The position numbers were made by a program, and so were the translations under genes. A stretch of DNA of 64,000 nt, from positions 1,116,001 through 1,180,000 of the forward strand of contig JAPFBL010000001.1 of assembly GCA_026182355.1 (NCBI GenBank), written 5' to 3'. Below the pieces are notes generated by a model, which worked only from the letters and a program-made list of their open reading frames with translations, was not told where the DNA came from and ran no database searches. The stretch's first letter is position 1, and every line of letters begins with the position of its first letter. Shown here piece after piece: positions 1-12,050 of the stretch. This DNA is from Hermatobates lingyangjiaoensis. Its lineage: Eukaryota; Arthropoda; Insecta; Hemiptera; Hermatobatidae.

Positions 1-1343
1 GCATCACCAGTTGATGATGATTCTGACAAAACATTTTCGCCATTTGACCCTGGAGTAGTTTTAATTTGACTGTTGCTGCTTGTTGTATCAATTTCTGTAC
101 TGGGTGAACCTCCAGATGTAGATGCTTCAGTTGCCGACCCAAAATTAACATCATTTGTTTGCTGAGTATTATTTGGTACTTCTCCATTACTAGAAGATGT
201 ATCTCCTAACTGGGAGAATCCAGTAGTAGTTTCTGTATTTTCTAATGTACTCGGAACACTGTTGGTGTTTCCCTCACTAATATTTGGTGCATTTCCATTA
301 CTAGATGTTTCTAATCCTGGCTGCGATGTATCGGCACTATTCTGTTGAGGTTGCTCATCTTTTGTGTTCTTTGAAGTTGTGAATTCTGGTGAAATGCTTG
401 ATTCACTAGTAGATCTAGATGTTTTTTCATTGTTGTTTATTGCAACATCATTATTTGTAGCAGGTGTTTCTGAAGTAGATGGTTCAGCAGCTGGCCTAGA
501 ATCTACCACAGTTGTATTCTCATTATTGTTTGATATAACTTCATCGGTGGAAGATGCGGTTCCTGACTGGGACGATTCAGTAGTAGATCCTGCATTTCCT
601 GATGAACTATGGATATTGCTATTTGTTGCATCACTAGCCTTTGGTGATGTAGTTTCTGGTAAAGTAACTGGTATGTCTGACGGGGTAGCAGTTTCAGCTG
701 GTATTTGCCCATTGTTATCCACTGAATCTGAATTAGAAGAAGATGATGATGTTAAAGAACCACTAGTCGATGTCGGATTTTCCTGAATGGTTTGCTCATT
801 ATCGTTTGTTGTTATATCATTTGTAGCAAGAACAGTGGTAGATTCTACAGCTTGTTCACCATTGCTCTGTGTTCCAGAGTCATTTACTGTACTTTCTGTA
901 ACTTCTGAATTACCAGTAGTTTCATTGTCACCGACACTTTTTTCAGTGCCTTCTGATGCAATATTATCATTTACTGATATTTGGTCTGCAGAGCTTTTTG
1001 TAGACGACTCTAAATGTCCTTCTACCGGTGGTGCAGTAGTTATCACTGTTTGCTGAACATTATTAGAACTTGCAGTTGTTCCTTCAGCATTTCCATTATT
1101 TTCTGCAGGACTCTCACTAGCACCACTGTTTTTCTTCTCAGTCACTGAGTTTGGTTGAGCATTAGTTGCCACATTATCTTTATTATTTATGTTGGCCGTC
1201 GATGCTTCAGCATTATCATACTGTAGTATAACATTGCTCAAAGTTGTTGTTTCACTGTTTTCTCCATTTAGAGGATAGGAATTCACAATATTTCCGGAGT
1301 TAGTTGCTAATATAACAGCAACGAGCAGTAGCAAAACTCTCAT
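1..1343 (-). CDS. Secreted Ser/Thr/Asn-rich mucin-like protein, N-terminal exon (partial)
   Basis: An open frame runs from ATG at 1343 down to the window edge (447 codons, no stop), so the 3' part is missing. It starts MRVLLLLVAVILATNSG: one Arg, then a hydrophobic run, a clear signal peptide. The rest is low complexity, rich in Ser, Thr, Asn, Glu and Gly, with no Cys or Trp in my translation. Loose repeats of about 50 residues recur, with cores such as NNNENTT, INNNEKTS and PNNTQQT. Several N-X-S/T sequons (NETT, NDSG, NTTV, NISE, NNTQ) and dense Ser/Thr suggest heavy glycosylation. The ATG sits 12 nt inside the exon, after a 3' splice site, so a non-coding 5' exon should lie to the right. 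Function is unknown; mucin, cuticle/shell-matrix or glandular secreted protein are possible. Two plus-strand frames at 364-786 and 787-1056 are antisense shadows. The signal peptide and splice context make the exon convincing; homology is not resolvable by eye. Confidence 0.8.
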   Translation of the reverse strand, partial: MRVLLLLVAVILATNSGNIVNSYPLNGENSETTTLSNVILQYDNAEASTANINNKDNVATNAQPNSVTEKKNSGASESPAENNGNAEGTTASSNNVQQTVITTAPPVEGHLESSTKSSADQISVNDNIASEGTEKSVGDNETTGNSEVTESTVNDSGTQSNGEQAVESTTVLATNDITTNDNEQTIQENPTSTSGSLTSSSSSNSDSVDNNGQIPAETATPSDIPVTLPETTSPKASDATNSNIHSSSGNAGSTTESSQSGTASSTDEVISNNNENTTVVDSRPAAEPSTSETPATNNDVAINNNEKTSRSTSESSISPEFTTSKNTKDEQPQQNSADTSQPGLETSSNGNAPNISEGNTNSVPSTLENTETTTGFSQLGDTSSSNGEVPNNTQQTNDVNFGSATEASTSGGSPSTEIDTTSSNSQIKTTPGSNGENVLSESSSTGD

Positions 1344-1353
1344 TCCCAAGTAA

Positions 1354-1370
1354 AACTGAAACAAAATTAA
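1354..1370 (-). other. 3' splice acceptor of the mucin-like exon
   Basis: Read on the minus strand, AATTTTGTTTCAG precedes TTTTACTTGGGAATG. The pyrimidine-rich run ending in CAG is a good acceptor. The exon would start at 1355 and the ATG follows after 12 nt. Confidence 0.55.
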
Positions 1371-3889
1371 TATTCATGATTAAAAAAGATATTTACTTAT
1401 ATAGTAAAAATTTAAAATAATGGCCTTTAAAATAATTTAATTCAATCGAATAGATATTCTATTAAAAGTTAAAAATCAATGATTCGTGCAAAAACATTTC
1501 AAAAATCAAAAGAAGCCATACTACATGTACTTCAAGTTTATTGAGGAACTGGAAAAAGTTTGTAAAAATAGAAAGACTATGGTCTTATAAATTTATTACT
1601 AATTTGACAAAACTTTCAAAACCGGTTGAAGATGTTTTCCATCTTAAAGTCATACGTTTCAGTCTCTATTAGCTTATAGTATATTTCATCACTTCTCAAC
1701 ATGATGATATACTACATGGCACATATAGATTTGTAAATAATTATTGGTGGATATTTCTATTTTGATCTGATAATCTATAAAAATGTCCATGCCGATACTA
1801 CTTCTCACAGGTTTCACTTTATTTTCTTACTCATAGTTAATAAGTTCATCACGTTAAAGAGGTTCTATATCACTCGATTTTGGAAATTGCTATTAATTTA
1901 GAAAAAAAGAAGACAAGTTAAATCAAAATTAAATAATTCTTACATATCTTTATTTAATATTTCTGACGTAAGGTTTACACCTCAGAGCAGAGGTGCTGGT
2001 TGGTATATTCACTTTAAATCTTAATTGCGCTCACTGAAATAACTTTTAGAGATTTACCTATTTACATTATTCTATTAATCTGTTATTCTATATGTTTTTT
2101 TAATTTTTTTTTGTTCTACACGTTTTTTGTTAATTTATTTTAATAGATTTTATCTATTACATCAGGTATTCTGTTAAAAAATTCTGTTCCAATGGTCACA
2201 TGGTTATACGAAAAGTTTGAAAAATGTGAAAAATATTAGTGAAAAAATTGTAAATGCCAATTATACTAAACTTTAATGGAACATATACATATCTTTGCAT
2301 TAATTGATATATGTGTGTGTCTGTGTGTGCGTGTGTACGTTTATGGATGGAATTTACATAGTTATTCAGATACTTACTTTATAATGTACTTTATCATTAC
2401 TTTAGTTAAATGATTTCAGTAACAAATTTTCTGTTTAAAAATGTTCCTTTTTAATTTTTCAATTAAGTATATTAACAACTACAATTATTGACATACAATA
2501 AGTTTTATAATCTGTATCATAGGAAAACAGTATGCTAACACTCTATATGTAAATTCTAATATCCAATGAGTGATGATAGATATGTATATAGTGAGTCTCA
2601 TTTTAAAAATAAAAATAAAATAGATTAGTTTACAAAAATTATAAAGTAAAAAAAAACAAAAGACCAAAAAAAGCAGGATATTGGAAAAGATAAACGAAAA
2701 CATTTGTCAGGAAATCCATCTTTCAAAGGATTGTGTATGGACTGTGTTTTAATGTAACTAATCCAGATATTTATTATTTATACGCTCAACGAATAAAGTG
2801 AGCGTTCAAGCTAATGGCCAATGCGAGACAGTCCAACGTTTCAAAACTTGCAAATATCAAAGAACAAAACTGAAACGCCGATGACATTGATCCAGTCCTA
2901 CTACGTACCATAAATGTCTATCAGAGTAAAAATACAACTTTTTTAATAAGTTAAACATTTTAAAAATTATATTCCAAAAATGTTAAGAAAAATGATTTAT
3001 TATAAAATAAAAAAAAAATAATAAGAAGGATCAAAGAATCGTATCAAATTAACCCTATGTTATCATATCCCTGCTTTATTGCATACCCAAGGAAAGAACT
3101 AACATAAAAAGAAATAGAGAAAGTAACAAGCATGTCTGTACTTATCTGGAACGTTTTTAAACCTTCACATAGTTCTTCTAAGGCACCATGAAAATGTAAC
3201 ACAGTATTTTTCTTTGATGGAATGAACTATAATTAAATTATTAAAAAAAAAATGAGAAACGTTGTTTTATTCTTTAATTCTTGACAAAATAATACTTCAA
3301 AATAAAATGAATAGTTAAATAATAAATTATATGTAATGTGAAGTATTATTAATTTAATATCTGTGATACGAGATGTTAAATGTAAGTCATTGTACATGTT
3401 GGGTCATGCCAGCTAAAAGTGGTGAAAACTTCAGAATAACTATAAATATCAAACAATAATTTTCAACTTTTTATAGGAAAATTATCCAGCTTTTACTGAT
3501 TTAATAAAAATAATTTTAAAACATAAATCTATAATCTAGCAACTCAGAAACCCATGTAATTAATTTAATATCTGTTCCTGATTTTTCTTTATATAAAAGT
3601 ATATTATCAGCAAGTATGCTTTTGCCTAGAATATAAAGACAAGGGCTACTCGTTTTTTAAACCAAATTTTCCATTACTCTTATATTCGATGATAATAACT
3701 GTAGTTGTTAACATGCTTAATTGAAAAATCAAAAACATTATAAAATATAATAATTTGTTACTGAAATCTTTTAACTAAAGTAATAATTAATGCTAAATGA
3801 TGTTAACTATTTTTATCATAATTACATATTCTCACTCCTACCACACAGAAACTTAAAGACCATTTGACACACTTGTTATTATTTTTTAT
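1370..3889. other. AT-rich non-coding DNA upstream of the mucin-like exon
   Basis: No coding signal is visible. A short GT-rich run lies at about 2310-2340 and a slightly GC-richer unique patch at about 2785-2905. The 5' exon and promoter of the mucin-like gene could be here, but I could not place them. Confidence 0.4.
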
Positions 3890-5530
3890 TACTTTACTAT
3901 AAGTAAAGTATAGTGATCGTGAAAAAATTCGATCTCGAGATTTTGACGGAATTACATGTTTTGAGGTCCCAGAAGTCGTTTTATGACGTTTTTACGATGA
4001 TGTCTGTGTGTGTGTGGGTGGGTGGGTGGGTGAGTGTGTTAGCATTGCTTGTTACCACGCTACTGTCCAGAATCTTTGATGGATCAAGTTGATATTTTAC
4101 ACAAAAATGGGCCCTATAAAGACGAAGATCCCTATTGTTTGGGAACAATTATGCATGATGGGAAAGTCACTTTTTTTGCGAAAAACCGTTTTTTTTAAAA
4201 CATTTATTTCTCCTAAACTGATAACCCTAGAGTTTTGAAATTTTGACATTATCTTTGAGGTTACAAATGCAACAAACGAGGAATATATTCAGAATTTTAA
4301 AACAACAGGAAATATTTTTTTTTTAATAAAATGTAAAAGTTTTGACTTATAATTCAATCTCAAACATTGTGAGAGCGATACAAGCCATACTGTTAGACGG
4401 ATCACAATGAAACTATGCCTAAAAATAGAACATTATGTGGAAAATGAGTTGAGATATTTTTTTTTAAAATGACATTCGCTAAAGGAGCGTTACAGTACGA
4501 TTTCTGTTTTCAGAAAATGTTTTTTTGACGCTAAACGGCTCGTTAAAAAATTATGAAAATTTGACCAAAAATGGAACAAAAAATTAGCAATTCATAAAAA
4601 AAAATCATGAAGTTTCAATTACGGGAAAGACCAATAATGATATAAAAACTCTTTGTTTATCTTAGACTAAGAGATCACCTGCTATACTTGTCGAATTTTT
4701 TATATTTTTTTACATTGTTTACATTGACTTAAAAATTTTTTGAGCAAATCCACTGAGATAAAATTGATATTTATAAAGGAATAATTTAAATTGTTTATTG
4801 ACTTATATGAGATGTAAGAGGAATAATATTGTGCAGGAAAATAATAACACTGACTGTGAAAAAATGTGTATATATGTTATTTGACAAAGGGGAAGGAAAA
4901 TGATCTTATTAAATACTAAGAAGATTATTATTATTATTATTTTAAAGATTAAAATTCTGAGTATAATAATTCTATAAAAGACCAAAAATGTAAATGATAA
5001 TTCATAATTGGAATCTTTCGATTAGAGTTTAATAAATTTAATTATCGTACATCTTTAATTAACAAAGCACCTTAAAATAACATTTTCTTCGCTGTTTAAG
5101 ATCTTTTTCAGAGAAAAAGAGGGTATTTTCCTGTTTTAAATTTTAAAATTTTACTTTAATATTCAATGTAGAAGGATGTTAAGTAAGCGATGTAAGAAAT
5201 CCACTGGCTGTTTGAACGAAAGCCATTCTCTTGTAGGAGAATAAATCGTTTTAAGAAATATTCACTTTGGTTTTTCAAAAATGTTATTACTGCTGTAGTT
5301 ATACTAATGAAATTATTTGCAAATAATAAATTATTTGTGATGTACAAAAATAAGCTTATACATTGATATGTCCTTCAATCACTATCTGTACTACCTCAGG
5401 AATGAAAGGCTAATAATTATATCCCATTTAGATGTTTACGTTATGCTTAAATGAGACGTTATGTTTTATATACTCAAGAAATTTGCCATTAAGTTACTTA
5501 TAGTAAAGTAGAGTGTAGGCCACTCCAGAT
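3890..5530 (+). repeat. DR-A dispersed repeat, copy 1
   Basis: This is about 1.64 kb and closely similar along most of its length to 16947-18615, and more distantly to 54975-56970 and the inverted 13690-14650. The left end is a 21-bp near-palindrome (TACTTTACTATAAGTAAAGT, 3890-3909). The right end carries the related TTACTTATAGTAAAGTA (5494-5510), then GAGTGTAGGCCACTCCAG. Near the left end is a GT run leading into (GGGT)4 at about 4010-4035. No transposase frame is visible; the interior is AT-rich. The inverted terminal motifs suggest a non-autonomous DNA transposon, but no clear target duplication was found. Confidence 0.75.
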
Positions 5531-7726
5531 TTTATAATTTATTGATGATAATTTCTAAATAGCCGAAAAAATTTCCTTCCCATAGTTTCATTGAAACTTC
5601 CAAAGTTTAATTTAATCTTGAAAGATATTTCCATACCAAAAAAAAATTTTTCAAATATTTTTGGGTTAAATATATTTACTGACTTATATTAATATTATGT
5701 TAATTATATTTAATGTTTATTAAATATATTATATTATCTATATTAATATAGTTTTACTGGTAAATAATAATTTATTTAGACATTTAAAAAAAATTTGACT
5801 CACCTGCACTTGTGAAAACTTGTGTAAGAACAATAACTAGGAAAAACTTCGTTTCAAGAAAAAAACTCACAGATGTTTCTTGTACGATATGCAATGTTAA
5901 AAAGAGACTCTTTTCAATGCGCGTGTTGGTTAAATATTTCTTGGTTAACTATGAAAAGCAATAAAGTTGGTGCTTATCTATAGTTTCCATATGTACATAG
6001 TGTGATAAAGATTAAACTTTGTTTAAACAAAAAAACGAAATTCGTAAATTAGCGATATGATGTCAGGGGAATTGTAAACGAGGAGGGTTTATGAAACATG
6101 GTGGCGTTGTCAACACGATGCTTCAGTCGAAAAGAATTTCATAACAACTACTGCGTACTTTTGCATCAATAACACCCTGCATCTGATCACTCTATTGCAC
6201 AATTTGCCAGTAACCTGTAAGTACACGTTTCTCGATTGGATAGTACTAAATTTCTACAGGTACACTCATACATATTTGAATATTAATAGAATAGTGTCTT
6301 TTTAAATGTTATTCATTAAAGAAATTTTTTTAACACTGCAATTATTATTTTTACACTCATACATCCCTGAAAAATCTTGACCAAAATAATTGCTAAATAG
6401 TACATTCCATATAAATCAAAAAATGCATAATTTATAAAATATTTGAAAAAGTCAAATGTATTTCTGGGTAGTAGATGGTCGCATAGGTGATCAAAATTTG
6501 TATCTTATTATTAAATTGAGTATTTGACGAAAAAAATATTTTTTTTTAACTTCAATTTCTAATTTTACATATAATTGAAAAGAAAATTGTTTTCTTGAGT
6601 TTTCTACACTCGTCTTTAAATGGATAATCAAATTAAATAATTAAGTCATTCCATTGAGATTATAATTATTTTGTCGATTCTTTACAAATTTTTAATTAAA
6701 AATCCAAAAACCTGGTTTTCTTATTTCAAGGATCACAAAATATTTCAAATATGATGACATGTTGAAAATATTTATTGGAATATCAGTAACTTGTTTAAGT
6801 TATATTAAAATAAAATATATATATATATATATATGAATTATCATAGAAGCTAGATCCACTCGTTTTTTGACATGTTCTCTCTCGCTGATCATACATTTTC
6901 TAGAAAGCATTAAACCTATCTTTAATATGCTGTACGAATTCTCCTTCATTAAAAAAAAATCTACATACAATTTTTTAATATCATCGATTTAATACGAGAT
7001 AACTATTAATAATATAAATGTAAAAATTAATACTTTATATAACATCAAAACACAAATAAAAATAAATAGATACACCTTTTATAATTATATAGATTTACTT
7101 TGCTTTATATTGATATTAAATATACATTAGTCAAAGTAATAACTTGCAATCACATTACTGACATAGATTCAACATGACATAAGAATCTTTTTGCTGTTGA
7201 TTTTCAATTCAATTATTTTAGAACAATAATTTTATGTGTACTTAGAGAAGGTTTGATGTAAATGTCAGCCCACAGTTTCTTTATAAACCCTCAAAGAATG
7301 GATAGAGACAAATATCTTCCTTGGCTTCAAAGAAGTTACTTTCTTTTAGTTTAATAATAAATTATATTAAACAATATTGGTTTAGCTAGTTTAATTGATC
7401 CGAAAATATTCATTCACTTCATAAATATTAACAGATGGTAATATCTAAAACACCTTTGAAGTTAATCTTAATAATGTAATTTGCTATTTTTTTTAAAAAA
7501 CTCGACGAATAATTAACTTATCTTTGTAGTTTCTTTTCTAAAAGTGGTCATATTAAACTTTTTTTATGATGAATGTTAATCTCCGAGCTATGATACGATA
7601 TCTAAAGATAATCTTAATTCAAGTTTGAATATTTAATCAGTTTGGATTTGATGGCCTTGTGAAAATATCTTTATAATCTTTATTATGCCTTTTCTTTCTT
7701 TCGGACTCGTAATCCCATGAGAAGAG
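5531..7726. other. AT-rich non-coding DNA
   Basis: No gene or transposon coding signal is seen. A (TA)n run is at about 6814-6834. A somewhat GC-richer patch lies at about 6080-6200. Confidence 0.4.
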
Positions 7727-7963
7727 GCAATAAAGTAGTGTAAAAGAAGCAGAGGACAAAATCATCTTTAGAAAATAACGAAACTAAACCATCAAAGTTA
7801 TCTTCGCAATAAAGTAGTGTAGAAGAAGCAGGGGACAAAATCATCTTTAGAAAATAACGAAACTAAACCATCAAAGTTATCTTCGCAATAAAGTAGTGTA
7901 GAAGAAGCAGGGGACAAAATCATCTTTAGAAAATAACGAAACTAAACCATCAAACTTATCTTC
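7727..7963 (+). repeat. 79-bp tandem repeat, three units
   Basis: Units start at 7727, 7806 and 7885 (GCAATAAAGTAGTGTA...), an exact 79-bp period, and differ by only a few bases. The high identity implies recent expansion. There are no spacers, so this is not a CRISPR-type array. Confidence 0.9.
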
Positions 7964-9817
7964 TTCATCAATTCAAACCGTGTAATTGGTAGAATTTGAT
8001 CTTAAATATTAAACCTTTCCTAAAAACGGCATTAAAAGCTGTGAATTTAATCCGTATTTTATTTTGAATGAATCTGCTTAGGCACATGGGGCATTGGTGT
8101 AGAAACTATTTTTGCCGCTCTGGGCAGTGTAAGATTTGACCCCTCCACCCCCCACCTTTTGAAATTCATCAAAATATTTATTTTTATACAGTTATACACA
8201 AAGGATCTAATTTTAGACTGTTGTTATTAATCTAAACGAATAATTTAAATCATAAAAAACTCGTTCATTTCAATTAACTGGCTACTCAAACAAATATAAT
8301 AAACTTTCAACTCATTTCAAAAAGTAGTTTTGACAATTTTAAAATAAATTTACTTTTTTAAAATGGAAATATTACATTTGAAAAATCCATTTAAAAACAG
8401 TATTACACACATAAAAACAATTACAAACTTAAAAACACATTTTTTTATAAAATTTAAGACTTTTGTTAGCTTTTTATTGTTTTAATTTTTATTCTTTTTC
8501 TATTTTTACCCCCTTTAAATGCTGCCCCTGGCACATGCCGTCCAGGCGGACGTCACTTCATAGGGGTAGGTGACAATGATCAATGTTCTAGTTAGCTAAC
8601 GATTAACGAGCAGCCTAACTGTGCTGAATCAACATCTGAGCCTAATAGTCTATTACTTTTTAAACGTAGTTTGGGAAATAATATCCCATTGAATATGAGG
8701 GGTTTATTACTTCTTACAAAACTTGCTTCAAGATACCTTCTGTTTAGCTTGAGCATGTAAACTTTGGACCACACCACTCGTGACTATTCCTAAAAGTCTA
8801 TCCTGAAGAAATCTCTCTCACTCCGACAGGTGAGAGACTAAATAGTGCTCATTTGAGAGCATAAGGGACAATAAAGAAAGCAAATACCAGCTAAAGCTAA
8901 CCTACACGAAGGACACAATCAGGCAATCTCTATTAGATCTTACTAAAGCAAAAATAACAAACGACACAGAATAAAAATACATGTACTACAGCTACAACAA
9001 TTTGTTTTCAATAATAAAGCAAACCGAGTTCATATTCACCGGCCTGATAGCATCACTCTTCCTTGATCGTCTCTGCTGAGCTACATTTGAAGATGAATTG
9101 CTGTTTAAATTATCAATCATAGCTAGAGGTTTGTTATGCCTTATAGAAATTGTATTTATTTATACGCTGATCTGTAAAAGCCTTTATTTTTTTCTTAAAA
9201 TTTATTTATAAATTGAAAGAAAGGAATAGTCGTCTAATAGAATATGACTAAAATGAACTCAGGTTTCGTCCGTCTTCCAGGTTCAAATCAAACTTTCAAT
9301 GTCAACGTTTTGGTTTTATCTAAAATTTCCTTTATAACACTACAAAATACAGAATAATAAACAAAATAATTAAAATATCAATAACTCATCAAATAGAAAA
9401 CATATAGAAAATTACATAGTGTTCAAAGAAGCAAATGTAAGTAAATTGTAAACAAAGTTAATGAAACATGGAAAATTTAAAATGAAAGACTCTGTTGATT
9501 ACATTACAAGAATACTAAATATGAATATGAAACTCAATGTTTACACAACGAAATCTTGGAGCATACTGGCAGCAAAAAGTTTGCATCAGGACATAAAAAG
9601 ACAATAAGAAATTTATACTCATTGTCCAGAATAGTTTTTTCACAAGGATCACAAACATAGTTTGAAACTATGCTTTAATATACACTTTTGGGAAAATCTA
9701 TTTAATAAACCTGAGTATAAATTATATAAATTGACAGTTGCTTTTAAAGAAGGACCAGAAAACAGTAAGACGTATTTTTTTTATTTTATTTTTCTGATAT
9801 GAACATACAATTTCACA
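7964..9817. other. AT-rich DNA with repeat-like islands
   Basis: At about 8085-8570 a GC-richer start (GGCACATGGGGC...) and end (GCCCCTGGCACATGCC) bracket an AT-rich core, as in an old non-autonomous DNA element; I could not define its termini. At 9256-9290 (minus) the string GAAGACGGACGAAACC resembles PLE ribozyme-region remnants elsewhere in the window. The rest is unrecognised. Confidence 0.35.
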
Positions 9818-9996
9818 AGATTTCACGTGAAATAACAATCAATGATCAAAGCCTAATATGAAATGGAAAAAAAAAGACTAAGATCCTTCCACCACAAAAA
9901 GCGTCTCCGTGAGAGTGAACTGAGTTGGGTTTTCTACGCTTGTTGTGGTTGCAAGATCTTAGTTCTTTTCCCATTTCACAATTTGGTGTGATCATA
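9818..9996. repeat. PAL-1 palindromic repeat, diverged copy
   Basis: Both arms match the PAL-1 family (TTTCACGTGAAATAACAATCAATGATCAAA... inward to AAGACTAAGATC, then the mirrored arm ending GGTGTGATCATA). It is clearly diverged from the copies at 11332, 15874, 38232 and 43290, so it is an older insertion. It ends near a short TA-rich run. Confidence 0.7.
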
Positions 9997-10049
9997 TATA
10001 TAGTATATATATATTAAAATTCGAATATTCTGGGAACATTTTCTACCAT

Positions 10050-10430
10050 CTTCTATCATGGTAGAAAACAAAATTAAAACATATGTAGCACATAACTACC
10101 TGGTAAAACTCAGATACGTCCACTACATAGAACTAGAAGGAAATTAAAAAAATGTGCAACAATTTTTCAAAAAGAAAAATAGTTACTTCGTTAATACATG
10201 TGAGATTGAATTTACGGCCAATTTTTTTTTTTAAAAATTTCTTGGATACCTTTTCCAAATCCCTTAAAGAAAGAATAACAAAGGACTGTTCCCTAAATAT
10301 TCGAATTTCAAACTATATGACTCAACAGTCAGGAAAGAAGTATTTATTAAGGAATTTGGAAAAGGTATCCAAGAAATTAATTAAAAAAAATAGGACGTAA
10401 ATTCAATCTCATATATATATATATATACAG
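10050..10430 (+). mobile_element. PLE N-terminal region remnant with inverted repeat
   Basis: From 10060, MVENKIKTYVAHNYLVKLRY is followed by ELEGN, a stop, then QFFKKKNSYF, resembling the start of a Penelope-like ORF. Further on, one frame reads GLFPKYSNFKLYD, the diagnostic PLE N-terminal block seen as LLPKYTNI at other loci here. The segment 10200-10400 is an imperfect palindrome: TGAGATTGAATTTACG and AATTTCTTGGATACC on the left reappear inverted on the right, outside and inside the arm respectively. It ends in (TA)n at about 10412-10428. It is broken by stops and frameshifts. Confidence 0.6.
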
Positions 10431-10566
10431 AATGTAAAATATATTTACTACCTAATGGAGTAAGCAAAAAAAATAAATTCGGGATTCCATCTGTTTTCTG
10501 GATCTAAAATCTCAATCCCGACGTTTCTTAGTTTGTTTAATTTTTTTGAAATGGACATCTGTCATA

Positions 10567-10710
10567 AATCTTCTATAATGGTAGAAAACAAAATTAAAAC
10601 ATATGTAGCACATAACTACCTGGTAAAACTCAGATACGTGCACTATACAGAACTAGAAGGAAATTAAAAAAATGTGCAACAATTTTTCAAAAAGAAAAAC
10701 AGTTACTTCT
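10567..10710 (+). repeat. Direct duplicate of the PLE fragment at 10050-10187
   Basis: About 130 bp, from TCTATAATGGTAGAAAACA to AGTTACTTC, is nearly identical to 10050-10187. The copies lie about 520 bp apart in direct orientation, suggesting a tandem PLE arrangement or a recent local duplication. Confidence 0.85.
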
Positions 10711-10904
10711 ATAAGTCAATTTATTTTTTTTTCTAACAATTAAAAATATATCACTAGGATAATTAAATGTATCATTCTATATGACGTAACTATCCACTAT
10801 TTCTAATAACTTTACATAATGATGTTGTCTGGTTTTCTAAATTCATTTTTGTATACAAAGGTGTAAAACAATCTTTAAAAAAAGGTTAAATAAAAAAAAG
10901 TTGT

Positions 10905-11289
10905 AAGCAGGTATCTCAGAAGAAGCACTTATTAGTCTTTTGGGAGATAGATCTGCTTCTGGGTATAACCTTAATCGTTATTTCTTCTATTTATTTACTG
11001 TAGTTACTTAATCTTTTGTCTAGTTACTTATTTGTATTCTTAGTTTAGTTTTTATTCAAATTCTTAACAGTTTTCACTTAAATGTTTTCATTCATTTATT
11101 ATTTATTTTTGTTATTATTTACATTATCTATCCTTGTCTTCCCTCCTTCGTAAGGTGGCTACACTGATTGAGTGAATCTTTAAGAAGACAGTCGTTACCT
11201 GCCTTAGGAGTGACTCACATCTACCTTTCTGATAATGAGGCCATCCAAATATAGTAGTGAATTTCTGTGTAGTCATGTACATACACCAA

Positions 11290-11324
<35 letters not shown>

Positions 11325-11335
11325 ATATATATGGG
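10905..11335 (+). repeat. DR-B repeat (T-rich PLE leader-like), copy 1, ending in (TA)n
   Basis: It aligns by eye with 43735-44185 over about 390 bp. Shared landmarks, in order: AGAAGAAGCACTTATTAGTC, a T-rich stretch, TCCCTCC, a TCACATCTA block and TAGTAGTGA, then (TA)n. The CTGATAATGAGG / CTGATGGCGAGG segment resembles a hammerhead core start. I infer a PLE untranslated/terminal region; no coding sequence is present. Confidence 0.65.
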
Positions 11336-11530
11336 AAAACAAGACTAAGATCTTTCAACCGTAACAAGCGGTCTTCGTCAGAGTCCAAAACCCAACTGAC
11401 TCTGACTCTGAGTTGGTTTTTTGACTCTCACGAAGACCGCTTGTTACGGTTGAAAGATCTTAGTCTTGTTATCCCATTTCTTATTGTGGTTTGATCATTG
11501 ATTGTTTTTAACGTTTTTATGTGAAACATT
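11332..11530. repeat. PAL-1 palindromic repeat bounded by (TA)n
   Basis: The two arms, TGGGAAAACAAGACTAAGATC... and the mirrored ...GATCTTAGTCTTGTTATCCC, are nearly perfect inverted copies. (TA)n lies outside on both sides (about 11290-11332 and 11531-11550). The left arm, read on the minus strand, contains CUGACGA...GAAA, a hammerhead-like core; in the right arm the first motif is CTCACGA. Confidence 0.85.
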
Positions 11531-11564
11531 ATATATATATATATATATATTGCTATACAAATGA

Positions 11565-12050
11565 ATGATTATGCCTATTTGGACGTACGGTATTGAGATA
11601 TGGGGAGTAACAAAATCTAGCAATGCCCAAAGGATACAACCTCTTCAATCAAAAATTCTTAGAAAAATTCTTCGTTGTCATTTCCACATACCAATTCAAG
11701 TTCGTATATTGAAATTCTTAAAAAACTTAAATTTTTAAATTATCGTTAAAAAAATTTTTTTAACAATAATATCCCTTAGTTCTAAACATCTCCTCAACAA
11801 ACATTCCCGGAAATCCCCAATGACGTTTAGAAGAGAAAGTGGATAAGAGATTTACTGCTGTGAATTATTCTAGTAACTTATAAATTTAATCTAATTTTAT
11901 AACTTATTTTTCATGCCAGGAAGTATAATCGCTAGATTATACTTCCCTCATGCCTCCATGTGCAAGTGCATATGTTTATTTCATCATTGTCATTGGTAAT
12001 GTTACATTTACGTTGTTGTGGCTATGTAAAATAAAGATTAAAAAAAAATT
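11565..12050 (+). mobile_element. Jockey-like non-LTR retrotransposon, 3' fragment
   Basis: From 11565 the frame reads MIMPIWTYGIEIWGVTKSSN, then QRIQPLQSKILRKIL, matching the C-terminal end of reverse-transcriptase ORFs of Jockey-clade LINEs (PIWTYGI.LWG....QR.Q.KILR). The frame breaks at about 11738. A 3' untranslated region follows, ending GGCTATGTAAAATAAAGATT and poly(A) at about 12040-12050. This is a typical 5'-truncated, dead copy, inserted beside a (TA)n run. The call rests on family memory, not an alignment. Confidence 0.7.

Noticed and set aside
364..1056. Two plus-strand frames with hydrophobic/acidic translations
   Set aside because: They are antisense to the minus-strand mucin-like exon, which has a signal peptide and a splice acceptor.
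7727..7963. CRISPR-like array
   Set aside because: Units are contiguous 79-bp tandem copies without spacers, in an animal-type genome.
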